Part shown: positions 46,121 to 57,580 of the stretch, in pieces
Position numbering within the stretch: position 1 is the first letter of the stretch
Layout of the letters: each line of letters opens with the position of its first letter
DNA from: Rheum nobile
Lineage: Eukaryota > Streptophyta > Magnoliopsida > Caryophyllales > Polygonaceae
Assembly: GCA_027886185.1 (NCBI GenBank)
Contig: WOAB01000040.1
Span: 12,028,001 to 12,092,000, forward strand
Length of the DNA: 64,000 nucleotides
Direction: 5' to 3'
The notes under the pieces: generated by a model
The model's database searches: none
Seen by the model: only the letters and a program-made list of their open reading frames with translations
What the model was told of the DNA's origin: nothing
Program-made: the position numbers and the translations under genes

Positions 46121-47865
46121 TGGCCGGGTTGATGTGTTGGCTTTCGTAGCCTTCGTTCGGGTTTCGTTTCCGTCGATTCCTTTCATTTTTTCATAGTTTC
46201 GGTATTGTTGGTTGTCGAATCTAACTTAGGGTTTCTTTATGGGTCGATCCGAAGGTACCGGAGTTGGCGGATTCGTCTCTGTGTCGAGCCCGGAATCCCG
46301 TCGTTAGATTTCGTTCAATCTCTGCGGACTCAGGCAAGTGGCGGTTCGCTCTTGCTCATCGTTCCATATTTACATTAATTACCAGTTGTTTATCTGAGTA
46401 ATTAATTTGGAATGATTACTGTGTTTGTCTGAAATTGGTTTTATAAACTGTTTTGGAAAATCATATAATAGGTTGTATATCTGTTAGAACGACGCTATTA
46501 TCTGTGATCGCCTTCCGGGCATTTATGTGGATTTATCCTGTACTGTGGTTGTGTTGTAACTGTAAGTTAGCACGAGTATTTGTAGGAATGTCTGGATCCT
46601 GAGAGTTCCATGCGCGTTCCTTTATAACTGTAAGGGCGATGAAGACCCAACGATTGTTGAAGTTTGAACTCAGTGAGGTTCATTCTTTTAAAGGGCGAGC
46701 AAGACCCTGTGATAGTAGAAGTTTGGACTCTGTGAGGTTCGTTCTTTCGATGTAGATTCAGAGGTTTGGACTCGGTGATGTTCATTCCTTAGATATGGGT
46801 CCCGCATGACAGGGACATATATTAAAAGCTTTTAATGTGTTAATCGTTTTGGAATTAAATAAGATAAGGTGCCCGAGAGCACTTAATTAATATACCTTTG
46901 GCGAGTAGTGCAGCTAAGTAAATAGTGCAGCTAAGAAAGCTCGTCTTGACTTTTGATCAGAGTACGTTCTCTTTCCAATCTGGATTTGCTGTAAGCGATG
47001 AGATTGGTCGTGAACCGAAACATCTTAGTCAGTTTTTAAATCGTTATGTGGTTCTGTAAGATCCAGACTTGAATGTAGTACGTTCTCCTTCCGATCTGGA
47101 TTCGCTGTAAGCGGTGAGGTTGGTTGTGAGCCGAAGCATCTCAGTCAGCTTTTAATCGTTGTTGTTTGATTCTGTAAACATTCCAGATTTGTCATATTTT
47201 CTTAAAGACTCATTTCCTTTGGAGTCTTCTTTCGGGTCGATTTCTGTGAAGATTAAGTCTTCCAGAGTCTTCTCTTGTGCATACCTCTTGTTGTTATTCC
47301 GTGAAAGTGTCGGGTTATGTATCGTCCCTTCGGTTATTATTCGAGGGACAATGATAGTAAACGGTTACGATCACTCGAACCACTCTGCTCTTTACCCTTG
47401 CTAGTCTATTCAAGTAGACTAACCCACAAACATTGTTCTTCGCATGTGGGCTGGTGTCATCCGTTCGATTCGGCACATCAGATAGAGCGAAGATATGAGG
47501 AGACTAGATTGACTATGAAGACGACAATTGTTTTTGGATGTTTTAATAATTTCTTTTAATCAGGTTGAGATCCTTGGGCAGGTGATCATTACGATCACAA
47601 CCCTTTTTGTAATATCTTTTAAAAGACTTCCGCTGTACTTTGTTAAAACTCTGTGTTTGGCCTATTCGGGATTGGGTTGTAATCCCGTAACTCATGTTTA
47701 ATTTGATTGATGTTTTGATTTGAATACTTTGATCATTATGTATCAATTGTATTCCATGAATTGTATTTAAACCGGTAAAGCCTTGGGTGATCTCGGTAAG
47801 GAACACTGGGGTCACTGGCGGTAATACCTTTCCAAATGGGTTAAGATTTGGGGGTGTTACAGTTG

Positions 47866-47879
47866 TGGTATCAGAGCCA
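47866..47879 (+). other. Primer-binding site, tRNA-iMet type
   Basis: TGGTATCAGAGCCA begins four bases after the LTR end; it matches the complement of the initiator methionine tRNA 3' end. Confidence 0.92.
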
Positions 47880-48313
47880 AAGGTTTTAAAACGGATTTGG
47901 GATTTTATAAATCATTTATCCATTTTTGAAAATGCTTTAAAAGGGCTCTGAATTTTTAAAGTGAAAAGAATTTCATTTTCAACAGTTCATAGTCATGTCT
48001 TCTGTATAGTCTGATATAGTAAGCTTGCTTCTATGTCTAGAAAGACTAATTCCTTCCCCGTTGCCCCGCTAGATATGGGTGCATTCTGTTCTCTTCAGAG
48101 GAACCCGGAAGAAGCCGAGGTGGTTTCGCCATCTCCAGTTAGGCTTGATTCCCAGTTCGTTCGTTGTGATTTGAGGTTGTAGAACCTAGTTTCTCGGTTT
48201 TGGTTCATCAATAGAAATTACCAAGTTGATCTATTCTAAGTTGATTTTATTACGATATATATATCAGAATGATATTAATGTGATAAAATCCTTGGAATTT
48301 GATCGGTAAACAG

Positions 48314-49612
48314 ATGGTGAACACGAGGAACGTTATCCGTGCTGGTGCTGGGCCGAGTAATGACCCCAGACCAAACCCAAGGATTGATGCAGACTCGTCA
48401 AGAGAGCGTGAGTCTGTCTTCAACAATAATCCAGGAGGCAATGGCCAAGCTCAGGCCGACGCTCCAATAGTGCTCGATGCAGCGATAGTCGCAGCAATTC
48501 GGGGGATTGTTCTGCAAGCAATCACCGAGATAATGAGGCCAATCGTACCTCAGGCACAAGGAGTTCCAATACATCCAGAAGTTCCGAGGTTTGAGGAACA
48601 AGAGAACCAGGTACTACAGGGAGGCGTGATCAGGAATAGAGGGGAGTATGGCCGAACTCTAAAGGCCATTAACTCTATGAGGCCCGGCAGCTATGATGGA
48701 AAAGGAGAGCCAGTCAGAGTGGCTCATTGGTTCTCACATATGGAAAGGTTGTTCCGCAATGTTGAGTGCACTGAAGCAGAGAAAGTGCACATAGCTTCTC
48801 TACAATTAAAGGAAGAAGCCAATGAATGGTGGGAGAGTACCGGCTTAGCTGATAGCCCGGTGTTGACCTGGTCAATGTTTAAGACCAAGATGACGGATCG
48901 TTTCTTCTCTCGAGCTATGAGGGAGGAGAAGCAGAAGGAGTTCTTGTATCCTAAGACGGAAGGGTTGAAGGTGACAGAGCTCGCCACCAAGTTCAATCAT
49001 TTGTTACAGTATGCTGAACCGCAGATATCCAGTGAGGCATAAAAGATCTGGTACTTCCATGAATGGATGAGCCCGGATATTAAACCATGGATGGTGCACC
49101 ACACATGCTCTACTCTGGAACAGTACATGGATGCGGCCTACAAGTTGGAGGTAACTCTAGAGGAGTCCGCTCATAAGCGGGAGAATCAAGTTAAGGGAAA
49201 GGGTGGGCAACAGGATCGCCAGGTTGGTTCATTCAAACGACCGGCATCGCCTACCAAGTTTGAGAAGTCTGGTCATGCTAAGACCGAGACAACTCAGTCT
49301 GACTCTGCCAGGGGCTCAGGTTGGAGCAGCGGAGTGATTCAGTGTCACAATTGTGGTGCATCTGGGCACAAAAGTTTTGCATGTCGGAATAAGAAGAAGG
49401 CATGTTTTGGTTGTGGAAAGGAAGGGCATATGCAGAGGTTCTGTCGGCAGGGAATGCATAAAGGAGGGGAGTCACGGCAGGGGTCTGTTAATCAGAATAA
49501 CCGACCCAAGTTCAGCCCGGTGGAAGCTCCTAGCCCTTCAATGCAGACCACTGCGCATGATAAGGGGAAAGCCCCAGTGGCTTCTGGAAGTCAGGGTTAC
49601 GTCTTTATGTGA
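48314..49612 (+). pseudogene. gag: Chromovirus gag, one internal stop
   Basis: ATG at 48314 (MVNTRNVIRAG), 433 codons, one frame apart from a TAA at 49040-49042. Capsid-type gag domain (HWFSHMERLFRNVECTEAEK, TWSMFKTKMTDRFF) followed by a basic linker and two CCHC knuckles, CHNCGASGHKSFAC and CFGCGKEGHMQRFC. The frame ends at YVFM; in related elements it continues into protease, which is absent here. Confidence 0.88.
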
Positions 49613-50180
49613 TGCGTGAGGCGGATGGACCCTATGCTCCTAATGCTTAGAGTACTTTGTATTTGCATTCTATTTTTGTTGGTGTGTTGTTGTTGTGGGT
49701 GCTACCCAGACTTTCATTTTGGATGGTTGTAAGTTAAGTTGTGTGTGCAACGAGGTTGTGAACCTTTTGTTGTAACTCTTCTTATATATGAACCTTTGGT
49801 TTATACCAAGTTAATGTTTCGTTGCTTGGTATGGGGTAAGATCTCGTGTTCGAGACTCACCAACAACCTCTTAGGAGATGGCTGCCTATTAATTAGGTGG
49901 AGCTACCAAGGATGGGTTGAGATGTATGGACAGCGGCTCATGGCAACAGTGGACGCTGGTAATGGCTGGGCCTGGGCTCGGAGCCACTAGTGAGTCGTCT
50001 GTGAATCATGTAGTGGGCTGGTCTAAGATGGTGACCATTTAGTGGGAACCAATCGTCTGTCGGATTGTCGATTACCATCAAGGGTAAGAAATTCAAAGCG
50101 ATTTGACCTAAATAACCATGGTCCCATACGATAATTATTCTCGGTATGGATTGACGGAAGCGTCATAAGGCAGTGATCGA
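49613..50180 (+). other. Protease region replaced by SINE-like and unrecognised sequence
   Basis: The aspartic protease motif expected between gag and RT is not visible. 49740-49990 contains a tRNA-like B box (TGTTCGAGACTC) followed by CAACAACCTC, as in the SINE copies at 55.0-55.4 kb. Confidence 0.5.
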
Positions 50181-52310
50181 CTTCAGTTTTGATATTCCTA
50201 TGGTTAGAGGATCTCCGGGTGTCTTTCCAGAAGATATTCTTGGATACCCCGAATCGTGTTGTGGAGTTTGCAATTGATCTCGAGCCGAGTACCACGCCGA
50301 TCTCAGAGGCACCGTACCGGATGGCTCCTGTTGAGATGCAAGAGTTGAAGAAGCAACTCAAGGATCTTCTTGACAAAAGTTATATAAAGATGAGTGCATC
50401 ACCTTGAGTAGGAGTGCCCTAGTTTTATTTGTCAAAAAGAAAGATGGACCGTTTCGACTTTGTTTTGACTTTCGAGAGTTGAATAAAGTCACGATCAAGA
50501 GCAAGTATCTCTTGCCAAGGAGTGATGATCTGTTGGATCAACTACAGGGAGCAAAAGTTTTCTCCAAGATCGACCGGAGATCTGGTTTTTATCAGCTCAG
50601 GATTCGTGAGGATGATATTCCGAGGATTGCCTTCGGACGAGAGATGGTCACTACGAGATTGTAGTCATGCCATCTGGATCTACGAATGCTCCATCAGTTT
50701 TCTTGAACCTAGTGCATCGATGTTTTAGACCAGTACTTGAATAAGTTCATAGTGGTCTTCATCAATGGCATTTTGATATTTTTCCCGAGCAAGGAAGCTC
50801 ACAGGGAACATCTGCGGATTGCTTTATCGGTCCTTAGACCAAGTCGGCTGTACGCAAAGTAGGCTAAGTGCGATTGTTGGATCTAGAAGTGTCTTTCTTA
50901 GGCCATGTGATCAATAAGAATGAGGTTATGGTTATTCCCCAGAAGAGTGAATCAGTAGTTGTTTGGAAGCGGCCTCAGGGTGTGAGCGAGGTGCGCAGTT
51001 TCCCAGAGCTCCATTATAGACGGTTCATGGAAGGATATTTCTAAGATCACTCCACCTATGACCAGTCTGTTCTGCAAGGTCAACAAGAAGTTGTCTGGAA
51101 TGACAAGTGCAAGACCAGTTTTCAAGAAGTTGAAACAGTGTCTGACTTATGCACCAGTTTTGGCGTTGTCGGAAGGAATGATGGTTATATGGTCTATAGT
51201 AATGCTTCGAGAAATGGGTTGGGATGTGTCTTTGATGCAGAGGGGCAAGGTTATTGCATACGCATCTAGACAATTGAAAACCTATGAAGCAAACTAACCA
51301 ACACATGACCTAGAACTAGCAGCAATAGTGCTTGTATTGGAAACTGAGGTTACTTGGGTGACCCAGAGGTCAGCATAAGTTTTTCTCCAGAAGATTGTTC
51401 GTTTACATGGCATTCCTAAGACCATTGTATCGGATCGAGATGGCCGATTCATGTCAAGTTTATAGCAAGAACTTCACAAGGCCATGGGAACTGAATTGAG
51501 ATTCAACAGCGTTTCACCCTCAGACAGATGGTTAGTCTGAAAAGACCATCTAGACCCTGGAGGATATGCTAAGAAGCATACGTACTCGATCATCCGACTA
51601 GCTGGGAAGACAGCCTAAGTCTGATTGAGCTCACGTACGATAATAGCTGGCATGCTACGGTCAGGATGGCTCAGTTCGAAGCTTTGTATGGTCACAGATG
51701 TAGATCTCAGATTTGTTGGGTTGAGTACGCCGACAAGATTCTACTTGGACCAGAGTTGGTCGAAAGGACAGCTTCGAACATTGCTCTGATTAGACAGAGG
51801 ATGTTGACCGCCCAGAGTCGGCAAAAGTTTTACGCAGATCAGAAGCGTTAAAGTGTTGAGTTCAAGGTTGGTGGCAAGGTACTTGTCACAGTATCGCCAC
51901 CCAAGGATGTTTTCAGGTTTGGTAAGCGTGGGAAGCTTAACCCTCGCTACATGGGACCATTCAAGATTCTGGATAGAGTAAGATCTCTAACGTACCGTTT
52001 GGCATTGTCGCCATCGGCATACCCAGTGTATAATGTGTTCCACGTATCCTTGCTAAGGAAATTCGTGCCAAGATGAGTCTCATGTGCTAAGCTTTAAGGA
52101 CATCGAGATTCAGACAATGATGCTTGAGAGGAGATGCCTGTGTGCATTCTCGAACGCCGTGTGAAGCGACTGTGCAACAAGATCGTACTATTGGTATGGA
52201 TTCTGTGGTCCAAGTTTGGGAAAGAGGAAGTTACTTGGGAAACCGAAGCAAAGATGCTCAGACGTCTTTCCAAGTATTGGCGACCTAAGTTTCGAGGTCG
52301 AAACTTCTTT
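50181..52310 (+). pseudogene. pol: Chromovirus pol relic (RT, integrase, chromodomain end)
   Basis: Recognisable pieces in scattered frames: RT start ([28 protein letters not shown]), [29 protein letters not shown]; the catalytic site has become FINGILIF, so the Asp pair is lost. Then RNase H (VIAYASRQLKTYE), integrase (IPKTIVSDRDGRF), the post-integrase block ([29 protein letters not shown]) and a chromodomain-like end (EEVTWETEAKMLRR). Many stops and indels. The gag is much better preserved than pol. Confidence 0.85.
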
Positions 52311-52324
52311 TACGGAGGAGGTGA

Positions 52325-54991
52325 TGTGATACCCCGTAATTTTGTAAGGCTATTTTGGGAATTATGGATTTTTTCCAAACGTTCGTTTGGTACGTCGGAT
52401 TTAATTATGAAGGTTTGAGACATTCTGTAATGTGCTCTGTATCTGTAATATTTTTCTCAGTGAAGAATTATACAGTCGAGATATTTTGGAAGTTCGTACT
52501 CGTTTGTGTACGACTTTTGTTAACGCGGGTTAAGATTGGTACAAGTTTATTGCCCAAGAGTTGTTATCTAATGGGCAATAGTACAAGATTCTTTATCCAA
52601 AGGTTATTGTCCAAGAGCTATTATCCAAGAGGCAAAGTGCAAGGTTATTACCCAAGGGACGGGAAGGAAGCTTCCTACCACCTTCCTCCTCCTTGGATTT
52701 GCCTATAAATAGAGAGCATTAGGTGAGAGTGAAAGGGGCTGAAAAACGCGGAAGCGCTGTCAAGCTCTCGTCTCTCAAAAACGCTCTCAAAACGCTCTCT
52801 CTCGGGAAGGCTCTAGTGGATCGTCGGAGCTCGTTTAGTGTCGTTTCTGGTGGCCAAGAGGAGCATTGGAGGCTCTCGGACGCCTAGAAGCCAAGCAAGG
52901 CGAAAGACGAGCCAAATCGATCGTCGAGGGTGAGTTTTCTCCTCTCGTATTTCTGTTTTCGTTCGCGACGGCGACCGCCGCGAGGATCACGGCGACCGCC
53001 GGCTCGAAGGCGGCGACCGCCGGCATGAGACGGCGCCCGCCGTGAGGAACACGGCGACCGCCGGCATGAGACGGCGCCCGCCGTGATGTTGTGGCCAGCC
53101 GCCGTGATGTTGTGGCCAGCCGCTGTGAAGAAGGGCCAAGGAGCGGCGCCCTCCGTAGTTGGGCGGCGCCCGCCGTGCTTGAGGCGGCGCCCGCCGTATT
53201 TAAGGCGGCGCCCACCGTGATTGTTGTGGCGCCCGCCGGCGAGTTGTTGTTGGCCGGGTTGATGTGTTGGCTTCCGTAGCCTTCGTTCGGGTTTCGTTTC
53301 CGTCGATTCCTTTCGTCCTTTCATAGTTTCCGTATTGTTGGTTGTCGAATCTAACTTAGGGTTTCTTTATGGGTCGATTTGAAGGTACCGGAGTTTGCGG
53401 ATTCGTCTCTGTGTCGAGCCCGGAATCCCGTCGTTAGATTTCGTTCAATCTCTGCGGACTCAGGCAAGTGGCGGATCGCTCTTGCTCATCGTTCCATATT
53501 TACATTAATTATCAGTTGTTTATCTGAGTAATTAATTTGGAATGATTACTGTGTTTGTCTGGAATTGGTTTTATAAACTGTTTTGGAAAATCATATAATA
53601 GGTTGTATGGCTGTTAGAACGACGCTATTATCTGTGATCGCCTTCCGGGCATTTATGTGGATTTATCCTGTACTATGGTTGTGTTGTAACTATAAGTTAG
53701 CACGAGTATTTGTAGGAACGTCTGGATCCTAAGAGTTCCATGCGCGTTCCTTTATAACTATAAGGGCGATGAAGACCCAACGATTGTTGAAGTTTGCACT
53801 CAGTCAGGTTCATTCTTTTAAAGGGCGAGCAAGACCCTGCGATAGTAGAAGTTTGGACTCTGTGAGGTTCATTCTTTCGATGTAGATTCAGAGGTTTGGA
53901 CTCGGTGATGTTCATTCCTTAGATATGGGTCCTGCGTGACAGGGACATATATTAAAATCTTTTAATGTGTTAATCGTTTTGGAATTAAATAAGATAAGGT
54001 GCCCGAGAGAACTTAAATAATATACCTTTGGCGAGTAGTGCAGCTAAGTAAATAGTGCAGCTAGGAAAGCTCGTCTTGACTTTTGATCAGAGTACGTTCT
54101 CTTTCCAATCTGGATTCGCTGTAAGCGATGAGGTTGGTCGTGAACCAAAACATCTTAGTCAATTTTTAAATCGTTATGTGGTTCTGTAAGATCCAGACTT
54201 GAATGTAGTACGTTCTCCTTCCGATCTGGATTCGCTGTAAGCGGTGAGGTTGGTTGTGAGCCGAAGCATCTCAGTCAGTTTTTAATCGCTGTTGTTTGAT
54301 TCTGTAAACATTCCAGATTTGTCATATTTCCTTAAAGACTCATTTCCTTTGGAGTCTTCTTTCGGGTCGATTTCTGTGAAGATTAAGTCTTCCAGAGTCT
54401 TCTCTTGTGCATACCTCTTGTTGTTATTCCGTGAAAGTGTCGGGTTATGTATCGTCCCTTCGGTTATTATTCGAGGGACAATGATAGTAAACGGTTACGA
54501 TCACTCGAACCACTCTGCTTTTTACCCTTGCTAGTCTATTCAAGTAGACTAACCCACGAACATTGTTCTTCGTATGTGGGCTGGTGTCATCCGTTCGATT
54601 CGGCACATCAGATAGAGCGAAGATATGAGGAGACTAGATTGACTATGAAGACGACGATTGTTTTTGGATGTTTTAATAATTTCTTTTAATTAGGTTGAGA
54701 TCCTTTAGCAGGTGATCATTACGATCACAACCCTTTTTGTAATATCTTTTAAAAGACTTCCGCTGTACTTTGTTAAAACTCTGTGTTTGGCCTATTCGGG
54801 ATTGGGTTGTAATCCCGTAACTCATGTTTCATTTGATTGATGTTTTGATTTGAATACTTTGGTCATTATGTATCAACTGTATTCCATGAATTGTATTTAA
54901 ACCGGTAAAGCCTTGGGTGATCTCGGTAAGGAACACTGGGGTCACTGGCGGTAATACCTTTCGAAATGGGTTAAGATTTGGGGGTGTTACA
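52325..54991 (+). repeat. 3' LTR of the chromovirus
   Basis: Preceded by the purine tract ACGGAGGAGGTGATG. Copy of 45283-47861, 88 bases longer, mainly because the GC-rich module array (52970-53240) has more units. Confidence 0.92.
52970..53240. repeat. GC-rich near-palindromic module array, 3' LTR (expanded)
   Basis: Same units as 45930-46120 (GGCGACCGCCGG, GGCGCCCGCCGT), with extra tandem copies at ~52995-53110. Confidence 0.85.
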
Positions 54992-55178
54992 GTTGAGCAC
55001 AATTGGTAACAAGTGGACGTTAGGCCGCTTATTAAAGCGTGAGGTCTCGTGTTCGAGACTCACGAACAACCTCCCAACCATGGGGATTTGGTTGGGGTAC
55101 ATGGGCTGCGGCCCATGGATAGAGAAATGGCTGGCCCGATAAGGTCGGAGCCCCTCTCATTCAAAGTGTACTTTTTTG
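54992..55178 (+). mobile_element. SINE-like tRNA-derived element
   Basis: B box TGTTCGAGACTC at ~55053, then CAACAACCTCC, GGGCTGCGGCCCATGG and a T-run end. No ORF. Related to the tRNA-like unit at 55250-55380 and to 49740-49990. Confidence 0.55.
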
Positions 55179-55461
55179 TAACATCCCAGGCCAAGCTACC
55201 CCAGCCACCAAACCGCCCAGCCACCCAACGGTGCTGGCGCTGCAGCGTAATTGGTGATATAAGTGGCAAGGTAATGCCCTTATATCTAAAGGTCTCGGGT
55301 TCGATCCCCGTGGGCAACAACCTACCCATTTAAATGGGGGAAGGGTTGGGTGTGTGGGCTGCATGCCCTTGGATATCTAGGCGGCACCAGTACCGGCGCC
55401 GGCACCGTTGGGTGGATGGGCGGCTTGGTGGCTGGGGTAGCTTGGCCTGAGATGTTACATA
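55179..55461. mobile_element. MITE-like inverted repeat containing a second SINE unit
   Basis: Arms of ~60 bases, GTAACATCCCAGGCCAAGC and its inverted copy ending GCTTGGCCTGAGATGTTAC, enclose a tRNA-like unit with B box GGTTCGATCCC at ~55299. Together with 54992-55178 it forms a block bounded by TGTTACA at 54985-54991 and 55455-55461. Confidence 0.65.
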
Positions 55462-56499
55462 TGACACAAGCCTGAACTAGCAGCCAGATTACCCCATGGC
55501 GTTGACAACTCCAGACGCCATGCGCGTGTCTGCTTGCCTCGTTGCTGAAACTTCAACGGTGGCACAGGCTATAAACATTTGCATTTTTAAATCAGTGTAA
55601 GCAATCGATTTGACATATTTATATAAAAACGTGAAATGACAAGAATAAGGTTTTTCATGCAACTTACAATGCGCTGATAAAGGGTGTACGCCACGTGATT
55701 GGCAAAACCCTTCAGCAGCTCGGGACTCTCCGGACCTCCATAGACTCTGACCTGCAATTCCGGTTCATATCTCCCCTTTTTTTTTGCTTCGGGGTGGTCT
55801 TGCCTGCGAAGAGGTGCCTTGTTGTTGCTCCTCGTCCGCATCATCATCATCATGTTGAGCTCTTGGAGCTCAGGCCTGACTGTCTTCGTCCTACATGTTT
55901 TTAAACAAATGATAAGCAATTATATTTTTATCATACAATCATATTTTCATATATTAGGGCTACTTACCATATCCACTGGTGCATTCGGGTTGACCCCCAA
56001 GCTCTCCCACGGATTGTAACCCATCTCATCATTTGCGTCGCCTTGATAATATAAGGGGCTGTGATACGACGTGGACCCGTGAGGGCTCTGATGGCCAACT
56101 GGGCTCTCATGACGGTAAGGGCTTTGGGTCAGCCTCTGATGCGGTGGCGGACTCAATGCAGGACCATAATAGTTATTCTGATCGATCGTATCAGAATAAC
56201 AATGGAGTGGACTCACGTTGTACTGTGGGTACAACTGCGGGTCCGAATCTGCAGGGCCACCCGCCACATAAGATGGCGCAAACGGGAACACAGGGGGGTC
56301 AGCATTGCCCGCCTGCCCGTGGCCCGCCTACCCGTGCCCTCCCGCATCTTGTGGAGCACCCGCAACCCTACGGGATAGCTCACCCTCAGTCCGATACGAA
56401 GCAGCCCGGACGATGTCTCGTCTGGTTCTACGCCTCGTTCTCTCACCAGGCTCCATCTACCACAATAAATCATTTTTCTAAGCGAAAATACAAATCCGA

Positions 56500-56900
56500 T
56501 AAAGTTCCTAAACATATCCATCAAACCCTAATCCCTTTCATACAAATCCATCAAAATTCCTAAATATCCAAATTTCATACAAATGTCCAAATTTCATACA
56601 AATCCATCAAAATTCCTAAATATCCAAATTTCTTTCAAATGTCCAAATTTCATACAAATCCATCAAAATTCCTAAATATCCAAAGTTCTTTCAAATGTCC
56701 AAATTTCATACAAATCCATCAAAATTCCTAAATATCCAAATTTCATACAATTGTCCAAATTTCATACAAATCCATCAAAACTCCATACAAATGTCCAAAT
56801 TTCATACAAATTCCAAATTTCATACAAATCCATCAAAATTCCATACAAATGTCCAAATTTCATACAAATCCATCAAAATTTCATACAAATGTCAAAATTC
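56500..56900. repeat. AT-rich minisatellite upstream of the PMD gene
   Basis: Repeated AAATTTCATACAAATCCATC / AAAATTCCTAAATATCC units of ~37-58 bases starting ~45 bases upstream of the PMD ATG, in its promoter or leader. Confidence 0.8.
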
Positions 56901-57009
56901 CTAATTGTCTAAAATCCATTAACTAAATATCCAAATTAAACATACATGCAAATTCCAGGGCCGGAGACTCGTCGCCGGAGAGTCGTCGCCGGCGGAAAAT
57001 GGCTAGGGC

Positions 57010-57580
57010 ACAGCACGTAACGCGTGGTCGCTGACCAATCGTTACGTGCAGAGGCCCATCTCGCGTAACGTGGGAAAGCGCTGGGGACGTTACGCGCAGT
57101 GCCCTTGCCAATTTGCCGGCGACGACTGCACATTCCGACGACTGCAGAATCCGATTACCCTTAAAAAAAATCTTACAAATGCAAATCTAACTACAAAATT
57201 CAAATCTAACTACAAAATTCAAATCTAACTACAAAAAAATCCTAAAACACCACTATTTCATACAAATCTAACTACAAAACCTTGTGGATCTAATATACAA
57301 AAAAAAAACTTCAAAATTTTTAAAAACAAACGATGGAATACTAACCTTCTTGATTTGTGGATCTACGTAACGCGCAAAGTTTTTTTATTTGTAACGGGGC
57401 GTCGTCGGAGGTGCATAATGCGCGAGGGTTTAGAATGTGTGCAGCGGCGGAATGAGGAAGGAAGGAGGAGATGAAGGTATTTATACCTGGTCGGCTCAGC
57501 ACGTTACGGGTGAAGACAGCGCCCGCGTTACGTGTGGAGGTTGAATCCGCGTTACGTTTGGAGCAACGTCCGGCGTAACA
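57010..57580. repeat. Palindrome variants at the right end of MULE 2
   Basis: About eight diverged copies (CACGTAACGCGTGG, GCGTTACGTGTGG, CACGTTACGGGTG) of the motif found intact at the left end; CG-rich drift distinguishes them. Confidence 0.75.

Larger units (their letters stand above)
45283..47861 (+). repeat. 5' LTR of the chromovirus
   Basis: TGTGATACCCCGTAATTTTG to GGGGTGTTACA. Nearly identical to the 3' LTR apart from a shorter GC-rich module array (45930-46120). Confidence 0.92.
45283..54991 (+). mobile_element. Ty3/gypsy retrotransposon, Del/Tekay-like chromovirus, inside the PMD gene
   Basis: Two long LTRs (2579 and 2667 bases), tRNA-iMet primer-binding site, gag with two zinc knuckles, decayed pol and a purine tract before the 3' LTR. 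The left flank TATGA (45278-45282) recurs at 55462-55466, after an extra 470-base block, and is the likely 5-bp TSD: removing 45283-55461 rejoins the PMD exon in frame. Confidence 0.9.
43820..56456 (-). pseudogene. Plant mobile domain (PMD) gene, split by a retrotransposon
   Basis: Exons on the minus strand: 56456-55968 (ATG then Arg-rich, then Pro/Tyr-rich tail, MGYNPWESLG), 55890-55668 (acidic, then VRVYGGPESPELL, NHVAYTLYQR), 55568-55462 continuing after the insertion at 45282-44739, 44637-44480, 44413-44030 and 43936-43820. The PMD core reads AFVERWQPETSSFHMPWGEM, TITLHDVLLILGL and WIYQYFPMFRP, as in MAIN/MAIL-type proteins and the PP7-long-form family. Lesions: TGA at the start of exon 2, a frame slip in the A-run at ~55788, an in-frame TAG in exon 1, and a lost base near 44637. 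PMD proteins act in the nucleus in gene and transposon silencing; some copies are carried by transposons. Confidence 0.8.
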
